In this document: positions 35,137 through 43,945 of the stretch, one piece after another
How positions within the stretch are numbered: the stretch's first letter is position 1
Layout: every line of letters begins with the position of its first letter
Assembly: GCF_041435435.1 (NCBI RefSeq)
Contig: NZ_CP108494.1
Coordinates: 8,652,501-8,716,500, forward strand
Reading direction: 5' to 3'
Source: Streptomyces sp. NBC_01241
GTDB lineage: Bacteria > Actinomycetota > Actinomycetes > Streptomycetales > Streptomycetaceae
Length of the DNA: 64,000 nucleotides
Translations under genes and position numbers: made by a program
The notes under the pieces: generated by a model
What the model was told of the DNA's origin: nothing
The model's input: the letters and a program-made list of their open reading frames with translations, nothing else
Databases searched by the model: none

Positions 35137-35201
35137 CGCACCCGCCGCACCCGCCGCACCCGCCGCACCCGCCGCACCCGCCGTATGTCGCCGTATGTCG
35201 C
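35137..35201 (+). repeat. Tandem repeats just after thpR
   Basis: Five perfect copies of CGCACCCGC (35137-35181) are followed by two perfect copies of CGTATGTCGC (35182-35201). The array starts 8 bp after the thpR stop and does not interrupt a gene. Copy number is likely variable. Confidence 0.9.
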
Positions 35202-35399
35202 CCGGACGTCACGATCCGACAACGAGGTAAATTCCGGCGAACAGTCGGAAAACGCTTGGCTTTTCACGTGGGAGACCGCTTGTTGTGTGCGTGTCTACGC
35301 GCGTATCTTGAGCCGACTTTCGGTGCTTCTCCCTCAGAGCCCGGACTTCACGAATCCATACCTGACGTCCGCAAGTACGTCCGCAAGAAAGAGCTCACC

Positions 35400-37832
35400 G
35401 TGCCGCCTTTCATACCCCCGGCCCTGCGCGGCCGACGTGTCAAGGCCATTGCCATTGCTCTGCCCATCGGTCTCGCCGGGTCGCTCATCGCGCTGCCGTT
35501 CACTGCGCAGGCGACCGCGTCCTCGGACGCCGTCATCTCCGAGGTCTTCGGCGGCGGCGGGAACGCCGGGGCCAGTCTCACCAATGACTTCATCGAGCTC
35601 GGCAACGCCGGCGACGCTCCCTTCGACCTCACCGGCTGGTCGGTCCAGTACTTGAGCGGCTCGCCCACCGCCACCTCCAAGTGGCAGGTCACCGAGATCA
35701 AGGGCGCCATCCCGGCCGGTGGCAACTACCTCGTGGAGGAGGCCAAGGGCGCGGGCGGCGACACCGCGCTGCCCACCCCCGACGCGGCCGGCACCATCGG
35801 CATGTCGGCGAGCAGCGGGACCGTCGCGCTCGTCCACTCCACCACTCCGCTGGCCTGTCTCACTGCCGCCGACTGCGCCGCGGACAGCAGCATCAAGGAC
35901 CTGGTCGGCTTCGGCACCGCCGTCGTACGGGAGACCTCGCCCGCCACCGGCGCCGACAACACGCACTCGGTGAGCCGCGATGCCGCCTTCACCGACACGG
36001 ACAACAACTCGGCCGACTTCTCCGGCTCGACGCCGAGCCCGCGCAACAGCGCCGGTACGGGCGGCGACGGTGGCGGGGATCCGTCCCCCGCTCCCTCGCC
36101 CACCGACATCACCCCTGGTGACGTACGCATCCACGACATCCAGGGCGCCACGCGGCTCTCCCCGTACGCGGGCAAGAGCGTCACCAACGTCCCCGGCGTG
36201 GTCACCGCGGTCCGGGTCGCCGGTACTTCGCGCGGCTTCTGGATCCAGGACACGAACCCGGACAACGACCCGGCCACCAGCGAGGGCGTCCTCGTTTTCA
36301 CCGGCTCTTCCACCCCGCAGGTCAAGGTGGGCGACTCGGTCCTGGTCTCCGCCAAGGTCACCGAGTACTACCCGGGCGGCAAGGCCTCCGGCTCGCAGTC
36401 CGTCACCGAGCTGAGCGGCCCGACGACCACCGTCCTGTCCTCCGGCAACCAGTTGCCCGCGCCCGAGGCGATCGACGCCAAGACGCTGCCCGAGGCCTAC
36501 GCGCCGAACGCGGAGGGCGGCAGCATCGAGCCCCTCAAGCTGGAGCCGTCCAAGTACGCCCTGGACTGGTACGAGTCCCGCGAAGGCATGCTGGTGCAGG
36601 TCCAGGACACCCGCGTGGTGGGTGCCAGCAACACGTACAACGAGACGTGGATCACCACGAAGCCCAAGCAGAACCCGACCCCCAGCGGCGGCACCGTTCT
36701 CACCGGCTACAACGACCTGAACTCCGGTCGCCTGCTGGTCGGTTCGCTGACCGCTGACCAGCTCAAGGCCAACGTCGGTGACACTCTCACCGGTACGACG
36801 ACCGGCCCGCTGGACTACGCCAACTTCGGTGGCTACAACATCCAGGCCACCACCCTCGGCAAGGTCAAGTCCGGCGGTCTCAAGCCGGATGTGGCGAAGC
36901 CGGGCAAGGCCAACGAGCTCTCCGTCGCCACGTACAACGTGGAGAACCTTGCCCCGCAGAACCCGCAGAGCAAGTTCGACCAGCTGGCCCAGGGCATCGT
37001 CAAGAACCTCGCCACCCCGGACGTCGTGAGCCTGGAGGAGATCCAGGACAACAACGGCGCCACGGACGACGGCACGGTCGCCGCCGACCAGACGCTAGCC
37101 AAGTTCACCGACGCCATCAAGAAGGCAGGCGGCCCGGCGTACGAGTGGCGCTCCATCGACCCGGAGAACAAGACCGACGGCGGCGAGCCCGGCGGCAACA
37201 TCCGTAACGTGTTCCTCTTCAACCCGAAGCGCGTCAGCTTCGTGGACCGTCCGGGCGGCGACGCCACCACCCCCGTCAAGGTCGTCGACAGCGACAAGAA
37301 GGGGATCACCCTGTCGGCCTCGCCCGGCCGTGTCAATCCGACGTCCGATGCCTGGAAGAGCAGTCGCAAGCCGCTGGTCGGCGAGTTCACGTTCCGGGGC
37401 CAGCAGGTCTTCGTCATCGGCAACCACTTCAACTCCAAGGGCGGCGACCAGCCGACCCATGGCGTCTTCCAGCCGCCGACGCTGGGCTCCGAGACGCAGC
37501 GTCTGTCCCAGGCCAAGGAGGTCAACACCTTCGTCTCCAGCCTGCTCGCCAAGGACAAGAACGCCAAGGTCGTCGTTCTCGGTGACATGAACGACTACCA
37601 GTACTCCGCGCCGCTCACCACGCTCACCCAGGGCGGAGTCCTCACCGACCTGATCAACAAGCTGCCGGTGGGCGAGCGGTACAGCTACGTCTACGACGGC
37701 AACTCGCAGACGCTGGACCACATCCTCGTCACCCCGGGGATCCACAACCCCGGGTACGAGCTGGTCCACGTCAATGCGGAGTTCTCCGACCAGACGAGCG
37801 ACCACGACCCGCAGGTCGTTCGCATCAAGTAA
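35400..37832 (+). CDS. Secreted ExeM/NucH-type nuclease with lamin-tail domain
   Basis: 810 residues from GTG 35400; upstream in-frame ATG 35256 would put about 48 residues before the signal peptide. The signal is RRVKAIAIALPIGLAGSLIALPFTAQATA. Residues about 42-150 form a lamin-tail domain (SDAVISEVFGGGGNAG...FIELGNAGDAPFDLTGWSVQYLSG). A PSPAPSPT linker leads to an OB-fold-like region (about 240-500). The endonuclease/exonuclease/phosphatase domain runs from about 515 to the end: SVATYNVENL, VVSLEEIQDN, VIGNHFNSKGG, VVLGDMNDYQ and SDHDPQVVR carry the metal and catalytic residues. It likely degrades extracellular DNA for phosphate and nucleosides. A strong terminator follows. Confidence 0.92.
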   Translation: MPPFIPPALRGRRVKAIAIALPIGLAGSLIALPFTAQATASSDAVISEVFGGGGNAGASLTNDFIELGNAGDAPFDLTGWSVQYLSGSPTATSKWQVTEIKGAIPAGGNYLVEEAKGAGGDTALPTPDAAGTIGMSASSGTVALVHSTTPLACLTAADCAADSSIKDLVGFGTAVVRETSPATGADNTHSVSRDAAFTDTDNNSADFSGSTPSPRNSAGTGGDGGGDPSPAPSPTDITPGDVRIHDIQGATRLSPYAGKSVTNVPGVVTAVRVAGTSRGFWIQDTNPDNDPATSEGVLVFTGSSTPQVKVGDSVLVSAKVTEYYPGGKASGSQSVTELSGPTTTVLSSGNQLPAPEAIDAKTLPEAYAPNAEGGSIEPLKLEPSKYALDWYESREGMLVQVQDTRVVGASNTYNETWITTKPKQNPTPSGGTVLTGYNDLNSGRLLVGSLTADQLKANVGDTLTGTTTGPLDYANFGGYNIQATTLGKVKSGGLKPDVAKPGKANELSVATYNVENLAPQNPQSKFDQLAQGIVKNLATPDVVSLEEIQDNNGATDDGTVAADQTLAKFTDAIKKAGGPAYEWRSIDPENKTDGGEPGGNIRNVFLFNPKRVSFVDRPGGDATTPVKVVDSDKKGITLSASPGRVNPTSDAWKSSRKPLVGEFTFRGQQVFVIGNHFNSKGGDQPTHGVFQPPTLGSETQRLSQAKEVNTFVSSLLAKDKNAKVVVLGDMNDYQYSAPLTTLTQGGVLTDLINKLPVGERYSYVYDGNSQTLDHILVTPGIHNPGYELVHVNAEFSDQTSDHDPQVVRIK

Positions 37833-37852
37833 CGCGAAGATCCCAGTGATCT

Positions 37853-37885
37853 GTGGCGTGCACGCGTTCGACGCGTGCACGCCAC
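37853..37885 (+). terminator. Terminator of the nuclease gene
   Basis: GTGGCGTGCACGCG (37853-37866) and CGCGTGCACGCCAC (37872-37885) form a perfect 14-bp stem with a 5-nt loop, 20 bp past the stop codon. Confidence 0.8.
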
Positions 37886-37902
37886 ACGTGCGTTCAGGCC
37901 GC

Positions 37903-38035
37903 TCAGATCGCCTTGCCCGGGTTGAGGACGGCGTGCGAGTCGAGGGCGGACTTCAGCCGCCGCGGCAGAGCGAGGCTGTCCGGGCCCAGTTGGTCGGCGA
38001 GCCACTGCCGCTTGAGCGTGCCCACGCCGCGGACC
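37903..38035 (-). pseudogene. FAD-linked oxidase, C-terminal remnant
   Basis: GVGTLKRQWLADQLGPDSLA, then LPRRLKSALDSHAVLNPGKAI and stop. The HG(V)GxxKRxWL...NPGKxx ending is that of GlcD/AGPS-type FAD-binding oxidases. Everything upstream is replaced by an IS5 remnant. Confidence 0.7.
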
Positions 38036-38039
38036 GCTC

Positions 38040-38445
38040 TCCGGCGCGTACGCGGACGGCCACCGTCTTCGCGCGGAGCGCGCACCTCGATTCGGGCGGG
38101 CCCCCTGGCCCCTTGGCCGGGGCGGCCTTGCGGGCGCCGGCGGCGTGCTGGTGGACCCGGCAGGCGGTGGAGCCGATACCGACCTGGTTCCCGTCCAGAT
38201 CGCCCTCGACATCGGCCCGGGCCTGCAGTGCTTTCAGAATCCGGTTCCACGCCCCGTCCCCGACCAGCGCCGATGGCGCTCGTAGACCGTCTTCCACTTC
38301 CCGTAGCGCACAGGAAGATCCCGCCACGGGACGCCGGTGCGCTCGCGGAAGCAGATGCCGTTGACCACAAGCCGGTGGTTGCCCCGCTGCCCGCCGCGTC
38401 GACCGTTCACCGGCAGATGCGGCTCCACTCTTCGTTCGTCAGGTC
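38040..38445 (-). pseudogene. IS5-family transposase N-terminal remnant (frameshifted)
   Basis: One frame has VVNGICFRERTGVPWRDLPV and RYGKWKTVYERHRRWSGTG; the next has WNRILKALQARADVEGDLDG, then NQVGIGSTACRVHQHAAGAR. These are consecutive parts of the N-terminal half of IS5 transposases, including the first Asp region (mutated to GIGSTACR). The rest is missing. The insertion probably truncated the FAD-oxidase gene. Confidence 0.8.
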
Positions 38446-38637
38446 GCCCCGTCCCGCAGCCGGTAAACGATCAGGGAGGCCGCCTCAGTTCCGAGATCGA
38501 TTGATCATTTGTCGGACAGGGCCCAGTCCGTGCCCGGGGCAGGCGCGGCCGCTGGGGGACTGCTGGATCCGCGCTCTGCGCCTACCGCTAGAGTGCGGTG
38601 CTTGTTCGATTCGCCGCGAGGCGGAGGGGGAGGGGTT

Positions 38638-39099
38638 GTGAGCGCACAACTGAGAGACACCGCCGTTGAGTTGGCGGAGATCTTGTGGCGGGAACACGCC
38701 GTGTACCGGGAGCGGTCCGGCGGTGTGGTCATCCGGGGTGAGCATGTACGGCGGTGGATCAGCCTCGCTCCGGCGGGCGGCCGGGACGAGGTCCTCGTAC
38801 GCGCGGGGCGCATCCTGGACGGCGGCACCACTGCTCCGGCGCGATCGGAGGCCGTGGTGCCCCTCTCCGCCGGTACAGGCGTGCTCGCCGCGACCTGCCG
38901 CCGCCTGCTCGCCGAGGCGGCGGCCGATGCGGTGCCGGTCGTGCCGGGACGGGCAGCGACCGGGCGGCCCAATCGCCCCGGAAAGGCCGCGCGGCCCAAA
39001 GACAGTGGGAAACACACCAGTTTCGGTTCATGGGTGATCCTCGCCTGCGTCGCCGGTGTGATCGCCCTGTACGTCTACAGCACCACGATGCACGGTTAG
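38638..39099 (+). CDS. Small tail-anchored membrane protein of unknown function
   Basis: 153 residues from GTG 38638, with GGAGGGGGAGGGG upstream; the frame is open from 38509 but that part lacks an RBS. The N-terminal 100 residues form a soluble alpha/beta region (LRDTAVELAEILWREHAVYRERSGGVVIRGEHVRRWISLAPAGGRDEVLVRAGRIL). A Pro/Arg/Lys linker and one C-terminal membrane helix follow (FGSWVILACVAGVIALYVYSTT). This suggests a tail-anchored cytoplasmic protein. I do not recognise the family. Confidence 0.65.
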   Translation: MSAQLRDTAVELAEILWREHAVYRERSGGVVIRGEHVRRWISLAPAGGRDEVLVRAGRILDGGTTAPARSEAVVPLSAGTGVLAATCRRLLAEAAADAVPVVPGRAATGRPNRPGKAARPKDSGKHTSFGSWVILACVAGVIALYVYSTTMHG

Positions 39100-39408
39100 T
39101 GGCTCGTCTCGCATCGCTGGGTGGGTAGTCGACGCCCCGTCTGATGGTCAGCAGACTCACCGAGCGGCTCGGTGGCCTGTACGCCCTGGAGCGCATCATG
39201 CGTGACTCGGAGAACATCACGAAACGGTTGTTGAGGTGTTGGCCACGTTCGTTCGGCAACGTGCCCCAAGGGGGGATGGTGATGAGCAGCCGCTGGGTCC
39301 CCCGGCAGAGGACGTCTGTGCCGCGTCGAACGTGCTGGGCCGCAGACCTCAGCGCCATGAGCCGTTCAGCCTGAACCTTGATCACCGTCGCCACGCGATA
39401 CGCCACGG
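39100..39408. other. Interval without a recognisable gene
   Basis: Short overlapping frames only, none with a family motif or ribosome site. It separates the convergent small membrane protein gene and the CocE/NonD hydrolase gene. Confidence 0.4.
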
Positions 39409-39440
39409 TGCCCGGCACCCGCCTCGGCGGGTGCCGGGCA
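39409..39440 (-). terminator. Terminator of the CocE/NonD hydrolase gene
   Basis: TGCCCGGCACCCGCC (39409-39423) and GGCGGGTGCCGGGCA (39426-39440) form a 15-bp perfect inverted repeat with a 2-nt centre, 10 bp beyond the stop at 39450. Confidence 0.8.
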
Positions 39441-39449
39441 GCCGCTAGG

Positions 39450-41312
39450 TCATCCGTTCTTCGAGATGCTCAGCGGGAAGGTGGGGGTGCCGACCTTCTT
39501 CAGCGTGGTGGTGTTCGCCCTCACGTACGTGTCCAGGTACGGCGAGCGGTCACCCTGGGTCGGCGAGTCGAACCGCGGGTCCTGCACCTCGAGGGCGAGC
39601 CGCGCGTCGGAGACCGTGATCGTCTCACCCGAGGGAATGCTCCGCCAGCCGTTTGAGGTGATGGTTCCGATCTGGACCCCCAGCTGGTGGCCTTGCTCGA
39701 AAGTCCAGTCCGTCGCCTTCAGGACGAAGGAGGTTGATCCGCTGCTCTCCAGCAGTGCGACGTTCTCGTTGAACATCGTCGCCTTGCCGTCCGGAGCGAC
39801 GTCCCACAGCCGTGCCCAGACGTTGCCCTGCCCCCTGGTCTTCAGCGTGATCTCCGGGCTGCCCGTGATCCGCACCTGCTCAGCGGCGGGCGTGGACCAG
39901 GTCCAATAGCTGTTGGCGGGTGCGTCGGCGCTGAGCGCACTCGTCTGGTCAGTCGTCGGCGAGCCGACCTGCGGCGCGTACTCGATGTCCCAGCCCTGAG
40001 ACTCCGGCGCCGTCATCGACAGGGCGGCCTTCTGCGCCTTGCCGCCGTCGTCGACGTACTGCCCGGGCGCCAGCCGCACCTTGTACGCATCGTTGGTCAC
40101 CGGCCAGGTCGGCTGGGCGCGCCAGTGGCCGAGGCTGTCCTCGAGGGAGAACGCCGGGTCGGTCACCGACGGTCCGATGCCGCGGAGGTACTGGTCGTAG
40201 AACCGCATCACCTCGTCGAACCAGCCCGCCCGTCCCATCTTGAGCTGGCCCATGGCATTGGTTTCGTTACCGCGCACGTGTTCCCACTGGCCGATCCAAC
40301 CGCGTTGCGGACCCTGATGGTTGGCCAGGTACTTCTGCATCTCCTCGGGCTTGGTGTTGTCCTCGATGAAGCCCGACGTGACGAACAGCGGCGTCTGGGA
40401 TCCGGCGGCGCGGGAGGCGAAATCGCGGGCACGCCAGAACGGCGACTTCGGGTCGGGGTTCTGGGTGTTGGTGAGGTTGTAACTCTCGCACTCGGGGTGG
40501 TTCTTCTCGTACCCCGCGTTCGCCTTGTAGTGGTCGCTGTCATCGGCCAGCGGCGCCATGGTCGCGATCGAGTAGTAACTCCGCGGGGTGCTGGTCACGT
40601 TGGAACGCGGCACCCCGTTGCTGTACAGGTAGTTGTACCTGTTCCACGTCGGCTCTTGGGAAACGATCGCCCGCAGAGGCTTGAGCTTGAGGGTATTGGC
40701 CGCCAGCCCGGTGTTGGCGTCGTACGACTTGCCGTACATGCCGACCTTGCCAGTGGACCACGGCTGGCTCGCTGCCCACTCGACGGCCGCCTTGATGTCA
40801 GCCTGTTCCCCCGGGCCGAGAAAGTCCAGGCACCCGGTGCTGCCGCCGAAGCCGCGCAGGTCCACCATCACGAAGGTGTATCCACGCTCCATGAGCCGCG
40901 CGCTGTCGATGAAATCCTGAAAGCGCGCCGATGGCCCGACCCGGTCCCATCCCGCGGGAGCAGTCTCCCCCGCGTGGGAGAAGTACGGGCCCACCGACAG
41001 GATCACCGGCGTCTTCGCATCCGCCGGCAGGTCTGCGGGGCGCAGCACGTCGGCGTGCAGCTCGACCCCGCTGCCGTCCGAGGAAGGGAAATAGTGCTGC
41101 GTCCAGAGCGAGCCCTTCGGTACGCGGTCGTTCTCCTCGTGCGTGACGGGGCCGGTCGTGGTGGCCATCACCTCCGGCCGGGCCTGCGCTGCGGTGGCGG
41201 ACCCGGATGTCGCGCCGGGCTCTGCGGCGGCTGATCCGGCGAGCGTGCCGGTCAACGCGAAGGTGGTGATGACGGCTGAGGCGGCCCAGGCGGCCGCGCG
41301 ACGTCTTCTCAC
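39450..41312 (-). CDS. Secreted CocE/NonD-family hydrolase (X-Pro dipeptidyl-peptidase-like)
   Basis: 620 residues from GTG 41312, chosen because AGGAGG (41318-41323) lies 5 nt upstream; the open frame to 41687 is rejected. The signal is RRRRAAAWAASAVITTFALTGTLAGSAAA. The alpha/beta hydrolase core has VDLRGFGGSTGCLDF and the nucleophile elbow GMYGKSYDANTG (Ser). The C-terminal part (about 400-600) is the jelly-roll domain of PepX/CocE proteins (TGSPEITLKTRGQGNVWARLWDV). The family cleaves X-Pro dipeptides or esters such as cocaine and glutaryl-cephalosporins. It stands alone, has its own terminator, and is likely extracellular. Confidence 0.9.
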   Translation of the reverse strand: MRRRRAAAWAASAVITTFALTGTLAGSAAAEPGATSGSATAAQARPEVMATTTGPVTHEENDRVPKGSLWTQHYFPSSDGSGVELHADVLRPADLPADAKTPVILSVGPYFSHAGETAPAGWDRVGPSARFQDFIDSARLMERGYTFVMVDLRGFGGSTGCLDFLGPGEQADIKAAVEWAASQPWSTGKVGMYGKSYDANTGLAANTLKLKPLRAIVSQEPTWNRYNYLYSNGVPRSNVTSTPRSYYSIATMAPLADDSDHYKANAGYEKNHPECESYNLTNTQNPDPKSPFWRARDFASRAAGSQTPLFVTSGFIEDNTKPEEMQKYLANHQGPQRGWIGQWEHVRGNETNAMGQLKMGRAGWFDEVMRFYDQYLRGIGPSVTDPAFSLEDSLGHWRAQPTWPVTNDAYKVRLAPGQYVDDGGKAQKAALSMTAPESQGWDIEYAPQVGSPTTDQTSALSADAPANSYWTWSTPAAEQVRITGSPEITLKTRGQGNVWARLWDVAPDGKATMFNENVALLESSGSTSFVLKATDWTFEQGHQLGVQIGTITSNGWRSIPSGETITVSDARLALEVQDPRFDSPTQGDRSPYLDTYVRANTTTLKKVGTPTFPLSISKNG

Positions 41313-41550
41313 TTGCTCCTCCTGGATTTGTCGGTACCGGGCGGTGCAGGTGGTGCAGTCGGACAGCGACCCCGGACCCGTCGTCGACGGGGCGACGAGG
41401 GGCGGCCGCGCGCAGACGGACGGAATCTGGATTCCGGGTGCGCTCCGGAGCCGATGGCGAGGCAGCCTATGATCATCATTGGCACGCGTCAACAGAGTGG
41501 TATGAGCGACGTGTTGCTGGTGTGGCCGCAGGTGTCCCGACCGGGGCCGA

Positions 41551-41826
41551 TCACGGCGGCTCACGGGAGCGCGTAAAGGGACGGAGCCCGGGCGTGCCCG
41601 AGGGCAGGGTCGTCGCATGTGGTCGGTGTCCGAAGGGCGTTCGGCCGTCCGGCGCCCCCCACAGCGCGGCCGGCGCTCGCCCGACACGGATCACCGTGAT
41701 CTCGTGGGCCAGGGCCTCATCCGCCCGTTGCCGCGTTTCGCGGGCTTCCCGTTCGGCTACCCATGCGTAGTACGTGGAGCGGGCCGTTTTCATCACCGCG
41801 CACAGTCTCCAGGTGTCCACGATCAA
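41551..41826 (-). pseudogene. IS3-family OrfB N-terminal remnant
   Basis: LCAVMKTARSTYYAWVAERE followed by ARETRQRADEALAHEITVIR is the start of an IS3 OrfB transposase; the frame is then lost (RVGRAPAALWG where the family reads SRGTYGVPRVH). The DDE core is absent. Confidence 0.75.
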
Positions 41827-41829
41827 GGG

Positions 41830-41980
41830 GAAGCTTCACTACAAGCGTAGGAGCAAGGCCGAGCGGACGATCAACAGGCTCAAGAACTTTCGGGCCGTGG
41901 CCACGAGGTACGACAAGCGGGCCTACGTCTTTGACGGCACCGTCACCGTCGCCGCGATCCGGCTCTGGCTTCGTCCTTGA
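41830..41980 (+). pseudogene. IS5-family transposase C-terminal remnant
   Basis: YKRRSKAERTINRLKNFRAV, then ATRYDKRAYVFDGTVTVAAI and RLWLRP is the C-terminal end of IS5 (IS427-group) transposases, with the catalytic Glu. The N-terminal part is replaced by the IS3 remnant, so two dead elements are fused here. Confidence 0.8.
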
Positions 41981-42191
41981 TCCGCCGGACAGAACCTGGC
42001 GGTGAGGCGCTGGAAAACCAGTGGAGCAGCGCTGCTGTGAGTCATTACCGTGCTGCCGAACCAAGTCGTCTGGGCAAGGACATGCCGTTGTACACCCTGT
42101 GAGACCTCCCGAGCGCTGAATCGTCGCGCGTCGCGCATGTGCGCCGCGCTCCTTTTTGCTGCGGACTTCTCACTGAAACCGGTGTACTTCT

Positions 42192-42740
42192 GTGCTCAAA
42201 AACTGGGTGGTCGTGCCCACCTGCCTGCCGCTCGTTCTCCGCCGTTGCCACACGTGCGCGTCCGAGCGCTTCCGGGCAAGCGGTAAATTCCGCGTCAACG
42301 CAAACCACAAGCTCATCGACGCCTGGCTCCACGCGCTCTGTACCGCTTGCGGGGAAACTGCAAAGCTCACGGTCCTGGAGCGGATGAATGTGCGCTCCGT
42401 ACGACCTGAGCTGCTGGACCGGCTGCATGACAACGACCCTGGCCTGACAGCTGAGCTGCTCCAGGATCCGCTCGTGCGGCGCCGTAATCGCATCGCCCTC
42501 GACTGGGACAACACCTGGCGCCTGGACACCGGCGGATCGGATCACCTGGACCGCGAGGTGATCGACGTCTCGGTCCGCTTTGCGGCGCGGATACCCGTCC
42601 GGCCAGTGCGACTGATCGCTGAAGGTTGCGGTCTTTCGCGGGCCGAGGTCGAGAGACTGATCACGGAGGGGAAACTCGTTTCGACAGTCCGGCTGAGCGG
42701 CAAGCTCTCCGGCGACTTCACCTTCATGCTCAAGCGCTGA
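42192..42740 (+). CDS. DUF1062 domain protein
   Basis: 182 residues from GTG 42192. Two Cys pairs near the N-terminus (CHTCAS and CTACGE) suggest a zinc ribbon over residues about 18-55. The rest is mixed alpha/beta, with VRFAARIPVRPVRLIAEGCGLSRAEVERLI near the end resembling an S4-like nucleic-acid-binding fold (G-LSRAEVERLITEGKLVS). This matches proteins annotated DUF1062; biochemical function is unknown, RNA binding is a possibility. It has its own terminator. Confidence 0.8.
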   Translation: MLKNWVVVPTCLPLVLRRCHTCASERFRASGKFRVNANHKLIDAWLHALCTACGETAKLTVLERMNVRSVRPELLDRLHDNDPGLTAELLQDPLVRRRNRIALDWDNTWRLDTGGSDHLDREVIDVSVRFAARIPVRPVRLIAEGCGLSRAEVERLITEGKLVSTVRLSGKLSGDFTFMLKR

Positions 42741-42756
42741 GCCCTCCTCGGGACCA

Positions 42757-42791
42757 GGGGCCTGTCCGGCAAGATCCGCCGGACAGGCCCC
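42757..42791 (+). terminator. Terminator of the DUF1062 gene
   Basis: GGGGCCTGTCCGGC (42757-42770) and GCCGGACAGGCCCC (42778-42791) form a perfect 14-bp stem with a 7-nt loop, 17 bp past the stop. Confidence 0.8.
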
Positions 42792-43157
42792 GGACCGCCC
42801 GGCCACCAGGGCCGGCGGCCGGAAGCGCCATCCATCCGCGTGAGAAGGCAGACACCGCCCGCTCGATCGGTCAGGTGGCGCAGGACTTGGACTTGCCCGA
42901 GTCCGTGGCGCAGCTGTGGAACATGCGTAAGCTCACACCTTTCACGGTCGGCGCATTCCCCCGCACCACGGTGACCTGCGCAGAACCCGCTCAACGACCC
43001 CGTACATGCCGACGAACCGCGGAACTCCGGGGAGTGCGACGGGCAGAATGCCCCTTCGCGACGGGTGTTGAAGTCGCCGACCAGGACCGCATACCTTCGC
43101 TTCCTGCCTCAACGTCATGGAGCGCCCCCTGAGAATCCAAGCTCGACAAGAAGGTTT
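42792..43157 (+). other. Interval with a possible transposase HTH scrap
   Basis: The plus frame around 42840-42950 reads EKADTARSIGQVAQDLDLPE and SVAQLWNMRK, reminiscent of the helix-turn-helix of IS3 OrfA proteins, then loses similarity. Nothing else is recognised up to the broken AnmK gene. Confidence 0.3.
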
Positions 43158-43914
43158 CTAGGGCCAGTGGAACAACTCCTTGCCGGTCGTCGTGGGCGGC
43201 GGTTTCGCGTAGTACGGCTCGTCGAGGAGCCGCTGCAGCAGGTCGGCGTCGATGCTGCCTCGCGCGGCCAGCGCCCCGTCCTGGTCGTAGTCCAGCCGGC
43301 CGTTGGTGAGGGCGTGCACCGCCGCGTCGACGAGGGCGTTGGCCGGGGCCGGTGTCGAAGGCGACCGGGTCACCCGTTCCGGCGGCCACCGTGAGGTTGG
43401 CAATGCCGCCGAGATTCAAGGCGGCGGGTCTGCTGGGCCGCCCGTGCAGCCACATGACGTCGACGATGCTCACCAGAGGTGCTCCCTGGCCGCCGGCCGC
43501 GACGTCGCGGGAGCGCAGGTCGGAGACCACTGGGCAGCCGGTGGCTTCGGCGATCCAGGCGGGCGAGCCTATCTGCAGCGTGCCGTGCACCCGGCCCTGC
43601 TCGGCCCAGTGGTAGACGGTCTGGCCATGCGAGGCGACGAGGTCGGCGCGACCGTCGCACAACTCCCGGTCGGCCCGGGCGGCCAGTGCGGCGAAGACCT
43701 GGCCGATCCGGGTGTCGAGCAGGCACACGTCCTTCATCGTGGTCGCCGCGGGCGGCAGCGCGGCGGTCAGGGCGTTCCGCAGCTCTGCCGGGTAGGGGTC
43801 GCTCACCATCCCAAGGGGCGTCAGCAGCAGACTGTCATCCTGGAGCGTCAGGTCGGCCGCGGCGGCGTCGACCGCGTCGTGGGAAGTCCCCGACATCAGC
43901 CCGATGACCCGCAT
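43158..43914 (-). pseudogene. anmK: Anhydro-N-acetylmuramic acid kinase, frameshifted and truncated
   Basis: From ATG 43914: MRVIGLMSGTSHDAVDAAAADL, LVASHGQTVYHWAEQG, GGQGAPLVSIVDVMW and LNLGGIANLTV are clear AnmK blocks (sugar-kinase fold, ATP and anhMurNAc binding). At FDTGPG one extra G in the GG at 43340-43341 shifts the frame. The correct continuation NALVDAAVHALTNGRLDYDQDGALAARG is intact in the other frame up to TTTGKELFHWP and TAG. About 100 C-terminal residues are missing. The enzyme normally recycles cell-wall anhMurNAc. Confidence 0.85.
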
Positions 43915-43945
43915 CCTCACACCTCTCTCCCGGCCCGTCGGGCTG

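Noticed and set aside
35137..35181. CRISPR array
   Set aside because: The units are 9 bp, directly abutting and without spacers; no cas gene is present anywhere in the window.
36000..37000. Minus-strand frames within the nuclease gene
   Set aside because: Shadows of the secreted nuclease; no RBS or motif.
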